Source: CALODL01 sp942492115 (GTDB taxonomy: Bacteria; Planctomycetota; Phycisphaerae; UBA1845; CAIVHJ01). Taken from it: 64,000 nucleotides of DNA. The notes under the pieces are model-generated. The model was not told the DNA's origin. It made no database searches and saw only the letters and a program-made list of their open reading frames with translations. Shown here one piece after another: positions 27,601-35,077 of the stretch. How positions within the stretch are numbered: position 1 is the stretch's first letter; each line of letters begins with the position of its first letter. The DNA lies in NCBI GenBank assembly GCA_942492115.1, contig CALODL010000017.1, positions 62,001 through 126,000 on the forward strand. Reading direction: 5' to 3'. The position numbers and the translations under genes are program-made.

Positions 27601-27792
27601 GAGTACCATGGCTGTCAGCGAGAACGAATTTCCCGCGATGATCGCATCGCCCGGACAGCCGCTGAGTGCCAACTCCAGACTACCACCACCGTTTCCTCCG
27701 CACCCGGGCGCCATGCCCACCATCGTCGCCGCCATACCGGCCGCAATCCACCGCAACACTCTGCGCGTACAATCTCCGTTGTGCATCTTCAT
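24631..27792 (-). CDS. Large S-layer-like lipoprotein with Cys/Asp-rich repeats and RTX-type repeats (copy 1)
   Basis: A 1053-residue exported protein. The N-terminus MKMHNGDCTRR is followed by a hydrophobic segment ending MAPGC (Cys31), a lipoprotein-like signal with an atypical lipobox. Residues 38-135 form an Ig-like beta region. Residues about 137-385 carry Cys/Asp-rich repeats of the type DDG-x-x-CT-x-x-x-C, with dozens of Cys. The rest is a long beta-rich region like Caulobacter-type S-layer proteins (GQDNLTGSTNDD near its start). It ends with Gly/Asp nonapeptide-like repeats (GAGADILTPLGGDDILTPGA) that bind calcium in RTX proteins. ATG 27792 follows GGAGG by 7 bases. It is a paralog of 28205-31375. 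It is likely a major surface protein; assembly and secretion route are unknown. Confidence 0.85.
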   Translation of the reverse strand: MKMHNGDCTRRVLRWIAAGMAATMVGMAPGCGGNGGGSLELALSGCPGDAIIAGNSFSLTAMVLDADGNDVSNTATYTVTASGATFQLGVVTQQNLIEITIPADAVAQTVTINITASLVDDTSGTESCAVRLEANPCGAEGAACDDQDPCTADDMCSADFECVGTPIDCDDGNACTDDSCDPVDGMCINEPNTDSCDDGDACTENDSCADGECAGEEIMCPDGEACLDGDCVAECITADDCDDLDACTDDACVDGLCSNSPIDPALCDDDDACTEDSCDADNGCVNEPVVCDDGFACSPDSGECEEASCIEDTDCDDGEFCNGLESCLDGICVAGTDPCADAMCSEGDPECLEGDDAAICACPPVEEPFEFTLGQDNLTGSTNDDVYFAPLQFNAATGVQLATLQTADFANGLAGHDMCSASFTGGEAPLPNLQGIEEFQLGNFNANASASGTSNPAARLTMNAANISGADTFLSVNSTSDIVVTGLNNLVDFGMRNVQNAAVDMAVEFAVASVTSGSDDEISFSVGSTVGDGVVVIPAGVVNGLERLHVESAGAGELNTITTLRHVQQDGTPNTYLDNPLATSLTSMSFAGTSPLNTQVVPDSVVTLDGSGMANDWTLGSGSGTAIDPYAAFHANNQKLAALTGGNGNDWFIFATQLTDADAAGLDEFIDGGPGFDAVQATMAANIAAVAPFLSIEQLYLNATGGNRSLNLTGVSGIVDVIIDGAAGGVQADQITLLNIGGAPLPTIRYRGDGAQAGQGYDPLNYSATGVGGANDSVMLTVDNRSQALNQNGVANVHAPGAITLPNIETLTFDIQDGPATFNGVTASTLTTVSGTAVSDLTLGTIGTGGVGGTLTSINFSGVVGNLAGTFTDCANGMSLTSSAGNDNIVVANSAAMTSSVVNTGAGDDTFESQDVDSQDVISSGAGADILTPLGGDDILTPGAGNDVIIYSSSIGGAPANVDGVDSISGFATGDVLRFSAAPPALTGAGGNCGAGTGVDNMTYIATNGGDTCVIVDLDTGAGQSYLVINLTGATLDDTNFVIQNTTDIARTN

Positions 27793-28135
27793 GATGCCAC
27801 CTCCAGGTTGAGTAACTGAGAACCCCAATGCGGCTCGGCGATGCCGGGTCGTTCCCCGCCGCGTCACGACGCGAATGACCGTGTCGCCTGCCACCACTCC
27901 CCTTCCACAACGGCAATTGCGCCACCGGGATAATTCTTACGCCACGCAACCCGAAAAACCCAATAAGACTCTTCTGATAACTCGCTCCACGGTGGCGTGT
28001 CGTTTCGCTGACCTGCTGCAGGTTACGGAATACACGGCAGTTCCAGCCACGCGCGGCGCCCTGTGACGGAACCGCGGACGGGTCATCGCCCCTATGGCAC
28101 GGGCATCAATGGAGGGCCTGCCAGCGCAGGTGCAC
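27793..28135. other. Intergenic region between the two S-layer-like genes; no gene seen
   Basis: This 343-bp stretch holds the leader of copy 1 and ends at the terminator of copy 2. No credible coding frame is present. On the minus strand a TTGGGT (27961-27966) and a TAAGAA lie 18 bp apart and could be a promoter for copy 1, but this is weak. Together with the terminator it shows that the two paralogs are separate transcription units. Confidence 0.4.
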
Positions 28136-28170
28136 AAAAAAGCCCGGCGGACCACATGGGTCCGCCGGGC
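28136..28170 (-). terminator. Intrinsic terminator of the second S-layer-like gene
   Basis: On the minus strand a perfect 10-bp stem (28142-28151 with 28161-28170, loop of 9 nt) is followed by six Ts (28136-28141). It begins 34 bp after the stop codon of the 28205-31375 gene and is a textbook Rho-independent terminator. Confidence 0.92.
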
Positions 28171-28204
28171 ATCAAACTCTACTTACGATCGAGTCGTCAG
28201 GACC

Positions 28205-31200
28205 TTAGCTGGTCCGGGCGATGTCGGTCGTGTTCTGGATCGTGAAGTTGGCCGAGGTCAACGTCACGCCCGTCAGGGTGATGGTCAGGAAGCTGGTACC
28301 ACCACCGGTGTCCAGATCGACGATGACCGTCGTGTCGGTACCGTTGTTACCGATCACGGTCATGTTGTCTGCACCTGCGACACCATTCGCCAGAGCCGGC
28401 GGGGCCGCACCGAAGCGCAGGATGTCGCCGATCGAGAAGCCGGAGATCTGGTCCGCACCATCGCTGTTTGCCGGAGCACCACCGATGGTCGAGGTGAAGA
28501 TGACGACGTCGTTGCCATCACCTGGCGTCACGACATCGTTGCCGCCGGCCGGGGTGATCATGTCGGCACCAGCACCACTGCTGATGACATCCTGGCTGTC
28601 GAGGTCCTGGCTGATGAGGGTGTCATCGCCATTGCCGGTGTTGATGACCGAGCTGGTCATCGCGGCACTGTTGGCCACGGTGATGCTGTCATTGCCAGCC
28701 GCACCCGTGATCGACACGCCGTTCGCACAATCGTTGAAGGTACCCGTCAGGTTACCCACGACGCCTGCGAAGTTGAGCGACGTCAGGGTGCTGCCGACAC
28801 CACCGGTGCCCACGGTACCCAGAACAACGTTGCTCACGGCAGTGGCCGTGCAGGTCGACATCGTGCTGCCGGTGATGTTGTTGAACGTCGCCGGACCATC
28901 CTGGACGTCGAGGGTGAAGATCTCGAGGTTGTTGCCAGTGATGGCGCCAACCGCGTGAACATTGGCCGTACCGGTCTGATTGAGCGCGGTGCCACGGTTG
29001 TTCACCGAGATCGCCAGCGTGTCGCCGGTTCCACCCACACCCGTTGCGGTGTAGTTGAGCGGATCATAGCCCTGGCCAGCCTGGGTCCCGTCACCACGGA
29101 AGGTGACACCCGGCAACGGTGAGCCAGAGATATTGAGCAGCGTGATCGCATCCGCCTGGACACCACCTGCAGCACCGTCGACCGTCACGCCCATGATGCC
29201 ACTGACGCCCGTCAGGTTGATGCTGCGGGCACCACCGGTCGCATTGAGGTTGAGGTTCTCGATGCTCAGGAACGGAGCGACAGCAGCAATGTTTGCTGCC
29301 AGCGTCGCCTGCAGGGTGTCGGTACCGGCACCACCGTCGATGAACTCGCCACCATCGGCCGCATCCGCGTCGGTCAGCTGGTTGCCGAAGATCAGCATGT
29401 CATCACCGTTACCACCGGTGATCGTGTTGATGCTCTGGTTGGCAGCGTGGAACGCGACGTACGGATTCGCAGCGGACCCGTCGCCTGAACCCAGCGTCCA
29501 GTTGCCGGCCATGCCCGAACCATCGAAGGTCAGGACGCTGTTCGGCAGAATGCGGCTTTCGAGTGCCGCGGGACCACTGAAGTTACAGGTCGTGAGGCTC
29601 GTCGCGACCGGGTTGTCGAGGAACGTGTTCGGCGTACCGTCGTTCTGTACGTGACGGATGGCGGTGATGGTGTTGAGCGCCCCACCGCTGCTGATCACGT
29701 CGAGGACTTCGATACCATTGTTGACGCCAGCCGGAACGACGATGATGCCGTCGCCGACGGTCGAGCCAACGGTGAAGCTGATCTGATCAGCCGAACCGGA
29801 GGTGACAGACGCCTGAGCGAACGAGATCGCCATGTCGACGGCTGCATTCTGAACGTTCGTCATACCGAAGTTCACCAGGGCCTGAAGGCCGCTGACGGTG
29901 ATGTCGTCGGTACTGTTGACCGAAGTGATCGAGCTCGCACCGGTGACGTTGGTCCCGTTGAGGGTGACCAGCGAGGCAGCCGTGTTGGTACCTGCAGCAG
30001 CAGGCGTAGGCCCGAAGTTGCTCAGGCGGATGTCCTCGATACCCTGGAGACCCGGCGTCGGGGCTTCACCACCCGTGAACGAAGCGTTGAGCAGATCGGT
30101 GCCGGCAAGGCCGTTGGCCATGTCGCCGGTCTGCAGCGTCGCGACCTGGGTACCGGTCGCGGCATTGAACTGCAGCGGTGCCGAGAAGATGTCGTCACCG
30201 GTCGACCCTGCCAGGTTATCCTGGCCGAGCGTGAACAGAATCTCGGGACATTCCGGACAACTGCACACGGCCGAGTCGTCGCCCTCTTCGCAGATGGCTT
30301 CCTGATCTTCGCCTTCACAGGTGCACATGGTGTCGCCACAGGGATCGGCACCCGCCTGGCACACCTCGTCGACACAGACCTCGGCACCGTTGCAGAACAC
30401 GCCATCATCACACTGGGCGTCTTCGGTACACGGCGGAGCGTCGGTGCATTCGCCATCGACGCAGGTCTGGTCGCCAGGACACTCGACCGGCGGATTCTGG
30501 CAGCCGTCCGTCGGATCGCAGGTGTTCTGCGTGCAGGCATCGCCGTCGTCGCATTCCATGTCCGGATCGATCGGGGCGTTGACGCAGACACCAACGCCTT
30601 CGTTGATCTCGCAGGCGTCATCGGTGCACTCGTTGTCATCATCGCAATCGTCGGCCGTCTCGCACACGGAGACACAGTCGCCCGAGTTCGGATCGCAGAC
30701 TTCGCCATCTTCGCACATGACATCTTCACCGGCACATGCGCCATCGGCACAGGTGTCGTTTTCGGTGCAGGCGTCGCCATCGTCACACGGGTTCGTGTTG
30801 TTCGCGTTGACGCACTCGCCGGTCGCACTGTCGCAGCTGTCGTCAGTGCATTCGTTCATGTCGTCGCAATCGATCGGGGTACCCTCGCAGACGAAGTCGG
30901 CCGTGCAGGCATCGTCTTCGGTGCAGGGATCCTGATCGTCGCACGGATCGCCTTCGGCGCCACACGGGTTGGCTTCGATGGTCACCGAGCACATCTCGGT
31001 GTTGCTCGTCTGCTCTTCACCGGCAGCACCGAAACTGGCCTGCACGCTGATGTTAAGCGTCTGGGCGGCAGCTTCGGCCGGGATGGTGATCTCGATCTGA
31101 TTCTCCTGGGTGACGACACCCAGCATGAAACTCGCACCCGCGGCCGTCGCGGTGTACGTCGAGGTGGCGCTGACATCGTTCCCATCGGAGTCGAGCACGG

Positions 31201-31375
31201 TCGCAGTCAGCGTGAAAGAATTGCCTGCGATCACGTTGCCTTCCGGGCAGCCACTGAGAGTCAGGGTCAGCGCGTTGGGCGTGCCGGGACATCCGGCAAT
31301 CAGGCCCAGCGACAAGGCTGTCATGACGCCGAACGCGCCAATCCTTGTCATGTTCTTGAGAGTTCGGTTTTGCAT
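28205..31375 (-). CDS. Large S-layer-like lipoprotein with Cys/Asp-rich repeats and RTX-type repeats (copy 2)
   Basis: A 1056-residue exported lipoprotein. The signal ends at a canonical lipobox (GLIAGC, Cys29). An Ig-like part spans residues 30-136 and Cys/Asp-rich repeats span 138-377 (CTEDDAC, CTDDSC, CTENDTC, CTQNTC and so on). A long beta-rich domain starts at FTLGQDNLAGSTGDD and resembles the RsaA-type S-layer C-terminal region. Gly/Asp repeats of RTX character (GNGDDTL, GAGADMITPAGGNDVVTPGD) lie near residues 920-985, and the tail is TIQNTTDIARTS. The N-terminal domain, repeat order, internal motifs and tail all match copy 1. ATG 31375 follows GGAGG with 6 bases. Calcium binding and surface location are inferred from the families. 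The gene ends at a very strong terminator and is preceded by ~800 bp of non-coding DNA. Confidence 0.87.
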   Translation of the reverse strand: MQNRTLKNMTRIGAFGVMTALSLGLIAGCPGTPNALTLTLSGCPEGNVIAGNSFTLTATVLDSDGNDVSATSTYTATAAGASFMLGVVTQENQIEITIPAEAAAQTLNISVQASFGAAGEEQTSNTEMCSVTIEANPCGAEGDPCDDQDPCTEDDACTADFVCEGTPIDCDDMNECTDDSCDSATGECVNANNTNPCDDGDACTENDTCADGACAGEDVMCEDGEVCDPNSGDCVSVCETADDCDDDNECTDDACEINEGVGVCVNAPIDPDMECDDGDACTQNTCDPTDGCQNPPVECPGDQTCVDGECTDAPPCTEDAQCDDGVFCNGAEVCVDEVCQAGADPCGDTMCTCEGEDQEAICEEGDDSAVCSCPECPEILFTLGQDNLAGSTGDDIFSAPLQFNAATGTQVATLQTGDMANGLAGTDLLNASFTGGEAPTPGLQGIEDIRLSNFGPTPAAAGTNTAASLVTLNGTNVTGASSITSVNSTDDITVSGLQALVNFGMTNVQNAAVDMAISFAQASVTSGSADQISFTVGSTVGDGIIVVPAGVNNGIEVLDVISSGGALNTITAIRHVQNDGTPNTFLDNPVATSLTTCNFSGPAALESRILPNSVLTFDGSGMAGNWTLGSGDGSAANPYVAFHAANQSINTITGGNGDDMLIFGNQLTDADAADGGEFIDGGAGTDTLQATLAANIAAVAPFLSIENLNLNATGGARSINLTGVSGIMGVTVDGAAGGVQADAITLLNISGSPLPGVTFRGDGTQAGQGYDPLNYTATGVGGTGDTLAISVNNRGTALNQTGTANVHAVGAITGNNLEIFTLDVQDGPATFNNITGSTMSTCTATAVSNVVLGTVGTGGVGSTLTSLNFAGVVGNLTGTFNDCANGVSITGAAGNDSITVANSAAMTSSVINTGNGDDTLISQDLDSQDVISSGAGADMITPAGGNDVVTPGDGNDVVIFTSTIGGAPANSDGADQISGFSIGDILRFGAAPPALANGVAGADNMTVIGNNGTDTTVIVDLDTGGGTSFLTITLTGVTLTSANFTIQNTTDIARTS

Positions 31376-31452
31376 TTGTTTCCTCCAGTGGATGAGAATG
31401 TCGTGTGAACTTCAGTTCAAAAAATTTTGAAATCTCTAAACGGCTATACATT

Positions 31453-31471
31453 CGTCACGATTGTTGTGACG
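31453..31471. promoter_or_regulatory. Inverted repeat, candidate operator
   Basis: CGTCAC (31453-31458) and GTGACG (31466-31471) flank a 7-nt spacer GATTGTT, 78-96 bp before the start codon of the S-layer-like gene. The core CACGATTGT recurs, inverted, in the dyad at 32000-32015. Binding by a regulator is inference. Confidence 0.4.
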
Positions 31472-31999
31472 TGACACACAGCGACGGGATGGACACGTTG
31501 TCTGTGATTGTTCTCGTGTCGATTCTGTGTTTTGTGCAGCCGAATGAGTTATGCACGCGCCATGCAAGACTCACGCTGCTCGAACTAAGGTACGGCCTCC
31601 AGAAGAATGGGAGACAGCTTAGTATCGCGGCGGATTGTACGAACTGCGGTTGACCTGTCAACCGCAATCCACTTCGAATTCCACCGCATCCGCGCACGGC
31701 ACCATGCCGCAAACGGAAGATCGCTACACCTTTGTTCTGCCTCCTGCATATCGACTCGACTTTACAGGGCTCTTGAGTCCCATTTACCTCTCGCAAGCCT
31801 GTGCCGGACATCATCCATCCATGATGGTCCGACAATGAAAGCGACAGGCCTTGTGAGTTTCCAGTAGTGATAGCGGCTAAAGCCAACGGCTCGAATGCCT
31901 TGTCTCGGGTGCGGGGCCTGCGCCATTCGACGGCCCCATCCCCCAAGGCTGCTTCCGCCAGACAGTTCGGTATGAACCGGGTGCCTGCGGCTGAACTCA

Positions 32000-32015
32000 C
32001 GTGACAATCGTCACG
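32000..32015. promoter_or_regulatory. Inverted repeat related to the 31453-31471 dyad
   Basis: CGTGAC (32000-32005) and GTCACG (32010-32015) flank AATC. Read on the opposite strand it contains CGATTGT, shared with the dyad at 31453-31471. It lies about 630 bp upstream of the S-layer-like copy 2 start. Confidence 0.35.
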
Positions 32016-32172
32016 GTCCACTGACTCTATTGCGCGCCTGGCGAGATTCTTACAGCCCAAATTGCCCAATTCCGCGAACATGCGGAGTGAATATATAATA
32101 GATTGCAGGGCAACATTTTGAGTTCCCGTGCCGCTGTTCGGCACCCGCGAGACGCGGTCAGAGCGGGCGGCG

Positions 32173-33489
32173 TCAGTCCATGAGGCCGAGAACGAGATTC
32201 GAGATCGCAGTAATAGATGTATCCAAGGTCCGATCCGCAACCGGGGCAAAACGGCTGGTGTGCAGCCCCGGAAGCCGCACACCGGTGACCAGACTGGTTT
32301 CGCAGGCAGCCTTACTGACTGCCCCCACACGAAACATGAACCCGGGCACCCCCAGATGGCGGGCGTAGCACCCGAAGTCCTCACCGATCATTTCAGCACT
32401 GATCCGCACGACGTGTTCTGCACCATACACCCGTTCGAACATGGCCGCCGCGACGGCGCCCAGCTCGGGATCGTTGTAGGACGATGGGGTGTGCTCATCT
32501 CGCACAATGACATGGGGTTCGCGCGGGCACTGGAACGTGCGGGCCGTGTCGATGGCCAACTGGCGAATGCCAGCGAGCAACTGGGTCCGCACGGCATCGC
32601 TGTAAGACCGCACGGTCAGCTGAAGTGTCACTTCGGACGCGATGATATTGTGCTTGGTCCCGCCGTGAATCGAGCCCACCGTCACCACCGCCTGCTCCGT
32701 AGGATCGATGCGGCGGCTGACCAGCGTTTGCAGTGCACTCACCAGATGTGCCGCCGCCACGACCGGATCGGCTGCTTCATGCGGGCGCGCACCATGCCCA
32801 CCCGGGCCGAACAGGGTCACGTCGACCGAATCGACATTGGCGAAAGCCCATCCGGACGCCCACCCGATAGTCCCCGCCGGCATGTCATGTTTGACATGCA
32901 GACTCACGCAATAGTCCGGGCGTGGAAAACGCTCGAACAGGCCGTCGGCAATCATGCGCTGGGCGCCCTGACCAATCTCCTCGGCGGGCTGGGCCACGAG
33001 GACGAGCGTTCCGGACCATGCGGACTTGTGCGTGGCCAGAAACTGACCGGTCCCGATGAGTGCCGTCGTGTGGATGTCATGGCCACATGCGTGCATGACC
33101 CCGACCTGTTGCCCACCGTGGTCCACGACGACGGTGCTGGCGTAAGGCAGACCGGTCTGCTCGACGATCGGCAGCGCATCCATATCCCCTCGAACCAGCA
33201 CGGTCGGACCCTGACCGTTGGCCAGCACGCCGACCACACCATGTCCGCCCACGCCCGCCGTCACCGCATAGCCCGCCTGCCGCAATCGAGCGGCAACGAG
33301 ACCCGCGGTTCGGGCCTCCTGCCCCGACAGCTCGGGATGGGCATGGATGTCCTGATAGGTCGCAACGAGTTCGGGCAGATGCATATCGACCCAGTTCTGT
33401 GCGGCCAGAGCGTCGGCCTCGTCGTGCGTGAGGGTGAGCGGTCCGTCGGCCACCGCCAGGGCCACAGTGCATAAGAGCTCGATGAGCAT
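32173..33489 (-). CDS. M20 family amidohydrolase (N-acyl amino acid/hippurate hydrolase type), probably exported
   Basis: A 438-residue metallopeptidase-type amidohydrolase. Metal-binding segments are visible in order: GDMDALPI, HACGHDIHTT, AEEIGQGA and, near the end, LPGLHTSRF. The lid domain lies between residues ~190 and 320 (GPGGHGARPHEAADP). Family members remove acyl groups from amino acids or related amides using two zinc or manganese ions. The ATG at 33489 follows GGAGG with 6 nt spacing. The first 15 residues (MLIELLCTVALAVAD) look like a short signal peptide ending AVA, so the enzyme may be periplasmic or lipid-free secreted. It is divergent from rpoZ, with 101 bp between. Confidence 0.9.
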   Translation of the reverse strand: MLIELLCTVALAVADGPLTLTHDEADALAAQNWVDMHLPELVATYQDIHAHPELSGQEARTAGLVAARLRQAGYAVTAGVGGHGVVGVLANGQGPTVLVRGDMDALPIVEQTGLPYASTVVVDHGGQQVGVMHACGHDIHTTALIGTGQFLATHKSAWSGTLVLVAQPAEEIGQGAQRMIADGLFERFPRPDYCVSLHVKHDMPAGTIGWASGWAFANVDSVDVTLFGPGGHGARPHEAADPVVAAAHLVSALQTLVSRRIDPTEQAVVTVGSIHGGTKHNIIASEVTLQLTVRSYSDAVRTQLLAGIRQLAIDTARTFQCPREPHVIVRDEHTPSSYNDPELGAVAAAMFERVYGAEHVVRISAEMIGEDFGCYARHLGVPGFMFRVGAVSKAACETSLVTGVRLPGLHTSRFAPVADRTLDTSITAISNLVLGLMD

Positions 33490-33511
33490 GTCAGTCCTCC
33501 AGGCGCTGCTG

Positions 33512-33541
33512 TTGATCAATTGCCATCAAGCGGGATATACT
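33512..33541 (+). promoter_or_regulatory. Sigma-70-type promoter of the rpoZ operon
   Basis: A -35 element TTGATC (33512-33517) and a -10 element TATACT (33536-33541) are separated by 18 bp. Transcription would start near 33549 and give a leader of about 40 nt before the rpoZ ATG at 33591. Both hexamers are close to consensus. The promoter drives the rpoZ-coaC-queC-lipoprotein gene run. Confidence 0.6.
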
Positions 33542-33590
33542 ACTCGATTCGTATTCCCCATTTGCCCCTGTTGACCTGGAGCCCCGACTG

Positions 33591-33812
33591 ATGATTACTG
33601 ATCTCAAAGACGACGAGCTGATCAACCGTTTCGGTGGCCGCTTCAAGCTGACAGCCGTCATCCAGACCCGGTGGCGTCAGATCCTGCTCGGCGCCCGCCC
33701 CATGGTCGATCCCGAAGGCCTCAGCGATCTCGAAGTCGTGATTCGCGAGGTCAAAGAAGGCAAGGTCATCATCGACGACACCCACGCCGAAATGACCCCC
33801 GAAGAGGAATGA
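33591..33812 (+). CDS. rpoZ: DNA-directed RNA polymerase omega subunit
   Basis: A 73-residue protein. GGRFKLTAVIQTRWRQIL followed by GARPMVD matches the omega fold, in which the 'KFRLTVLAAKRA.QL..GA.P'-like helix binds the beta' C-terminus. Omega stabilises core RNA polymerase in the cytoplasm. The ATG at 33591 is preceded by TGGAG with 9 nt spacing and by a good promoter (33512-33541). It is short but within the range of planctomycete omega. The coaC gene begins 3 bp after its stop; the rpoZ-coaBC neighbourhood is widely conserved in bacteria. Confidence 0.88.
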   Translation: MITDLKDDELINRFGGRFKLTAVIQTRWRQILLGARPMVDPEGLSDLEVVIREVKEGKVIIDDTHAEMTPEEE

Positions 33813-33815
33813 CCC

Positions 33816-34397
33816 GTGGCCGATGACCTGGCCCGCTATGAGGTGCTCCTCGGCGTGTGCGGGGGGATCGCCGCCTACAAAGTCTGCACCGTGGTATCCG
33901 ACCTCGTCCAGCGCGGCGCCGGCATACAAGTGTCCATGACGCGATCCGCGCGGCGCTTCGTCGGACCACAGACCTTTCAGGCCCTGACCGGACGACGCGT
34001 TTTCACTTCGATGTGGCGCACCCCGGGCTACTCTGGCCAGCAGCATATCCAGCTCTCGGAAACTGCCGACCTCGTGGTTCTCGCACCGGCCACGGCCAAC
34101 ATCCTGGCCAAAGCTGCGTGCGGCATCGCCGACGACCTCGTCAGCACGATGATTCTCAGCGCCGACTGTCCCGTGATGTTTGCGCCGGCGATGAACACGC
34201 GCATGTGGGCACATCCCGCAGTTTCGCACAACGTCGAAATCCTGCGCAGCCGCGGGGTCATGATCATTGAACCCGAGACAGGCTGGTTGGCCTGTCGCAC
34301 TGAAGGCGCCGGACGCCTGCCCGAGCCCGACGCGCTCACAGCAGCCATTGCCACCCAGCTGCGCAGCGCTCCGCCCCGGGCAGAGAACGGCCCATGA
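33816..34397 (+). CDS. coaC: Phosphopantothenoylcysteine decarboxylase (CoaC domain, stand-alone)
   Basis: A 193-residue flavoprotein of the HFCD family. GVCGGIAAYK is the FMN-binding start, QHIQLS holds the catalytic His, PAMNTRMW is the substrate-binding loop, and ETGWLACRTEGAGRLPE is the active-site flap with its Cys. It decarboxylates phosphopantothenoylcysteine in coenzyme A synthesis. The GTG start at 33816 follows GAAGAGGAA, which is also the end of rpoZ. In most bacteria this domain is fused with the CoaB ligase in one protein; here CoaB is a separate gene 2.4 kb downstream (36827-37486). The stop overlaps queC by 4 bp. Confidence 0.93.
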   Translation: MADDLARYEVLLGVCGGIAAYKVCTVVSDLVQRGAGIQVSMTRSARRFVGPQTFQALTGRRVFTSMWRTPGYSGQQHIQLSETADLVVLAPATANILAKAACGIADDLVSTMILSADCPVMFAPAMNTRMWAHPAVSHNVEILRSRGVMIIEPETGWLACRTEGAGRLPEPDALTAAIATQLRSAPPRAENGP

Positions 34398-35077
34398 GCA
34401 CCTACGTGGTCATCTTCAGCGGCGGGATGGATTCCGCCACGCTGTTGCACGACCTGCTCGAGGGTGGCGCGACCTGCCATGCCTTGACTATCGACTATGG
34501 GCAACGCCACCGGCGCGAAATCGACGCGGCAGCGTCATTCGTAGCACACATGCGGACGCTCTTTGGCGACGGCATGGGCGAGCACCGCATCGCGGATCTG
34601 GCGGGCCTCGGGCCGTTGTTGGCCGGCTCGAGCCAGACCGATCGAACGATCGCTGTGCCCCACGGACACTATTCCGAAGAAAACATGAAGCTGACCGTCG
34701 TGCCCAATCGCAACATGATTCTGCTGGCCGTGGCCGCCGGATGGGCCGTGGCCGTGCACGCGAACGGCGTGGCCTACGGGGCGCATGCCGGCGATCACGC
34801 GATCTATCCCGACTGCCGAGCGGCATTCGTCGAAGCCATGCGGCAGGCGTTGTCGCTGTGCGACTGGCAAGACGTCGAACTGGTGACCCCGTTCATCGGC
34901 CTCGACAAAGGGGCCATCGCGCGGCGGGGCTGCGAACTGGAAACACCCTACGCCCTGACCTGGACGTGCTACGAGGGCGCGGATCAACCGTGCGGACTGT
35001 GCGGCGCATGCTGCGAACGACACGAGGCTTTCGAAGCGGTCGGTATACCCGACCCGCTGACGGGGGGGGCAGGATGA
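34394..35077 (+). CDS. queC: 7-cyano-7-deazaguanine (preQ0) synthase
   Basis: A 227-residue PP-loop ATPase. The SGGMDS motif at the N-terminus (VVIFSGGMDSATLLHDL) binds ATP, and the C-terminal cysteine cluster (C-x8-C-x2-C-x2-C: CYEGADQPCGLCGACC) binds zinc. It converts 7-carboxy-7-deazaguanine to preQ0 for queuosine tRNA modification. ATG 34394 overlaps the coaC stop in ATGA, and its own stop overlaps the next lipoprotein start, so the genes are translationally coupled. Other queuosine genes were not seen in this window. Confidence 0.95.
   Translation: MSTYVVIFSGGMDSATLLHDLLEGGATCHALTIDYGQRHRREIDAAASFVAHMRTLFGDGMGEHRIADLAGLGPLLAGSSQTDRTIAVPHGHYSEENMKLTVVPNRNMILLAVAAGWAVAVHANGVAYGAHAGDHAIYPDCRAAFVEAMRQALSLCDWQDVELVTPFIGLDKGAIARRGCELETPYALTWTCYEGADQPCGLCGACCERHEAFEAVGIPDPLTGGAG

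Larger units (their letters stand above)
31376..32172. other. Long non-coding region upstream of S-layer-like copy 2
   Basis: About 800 bp without a convincing gene. Frames here have poor protein character; the longest, on the minus strand (31455-32384), runs into the antisense of the amidohydrolase. Structures seen are a palindrome TTCAAAAAATTTTGAA (31416-31431) close to the start codon of copy 2, two related dyads (31453-31471 and 32000-32015), an AT-rich stretch (32088-32104), and a motif at 32056-32076 that recurs in the 56.7-kb repeat region. A long leader for the S-layer-like gene or a distant promoter is plausible. Confidence 0.5.

Noticed and set aside
26095..27819. 574- and 334-codon plus-strand frames opposite the S-layer-like copy 1
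   Set aside because: The Asp/Cys-rich repeats make long open frames on the opposite strand (His/Arg/Val- or Ser-rich); no ribosome-binding site or family match.
29651..31408. 585-codon plus-strand frame opposite S-layer-like copy 2
   Set aside because: Same antisense effect of the Cys/Asp-rich repeats; copies the pattern of the opposite strand in the paralog.
31635..31838. Small plus-strand frame (67 codons) with a natural-looking second half
   Set aside because: No ribosome-binding site and no recognisable family; kept only as a note in the intergenic entry.
31455..32384. 309-codon minus-strand frame in the non-coding region
   Set aside because: It shares its first part with the amidohydrolase 3' end, has no ribosome-binding site, and is rich in Cys, Arg and Trp without any domain.
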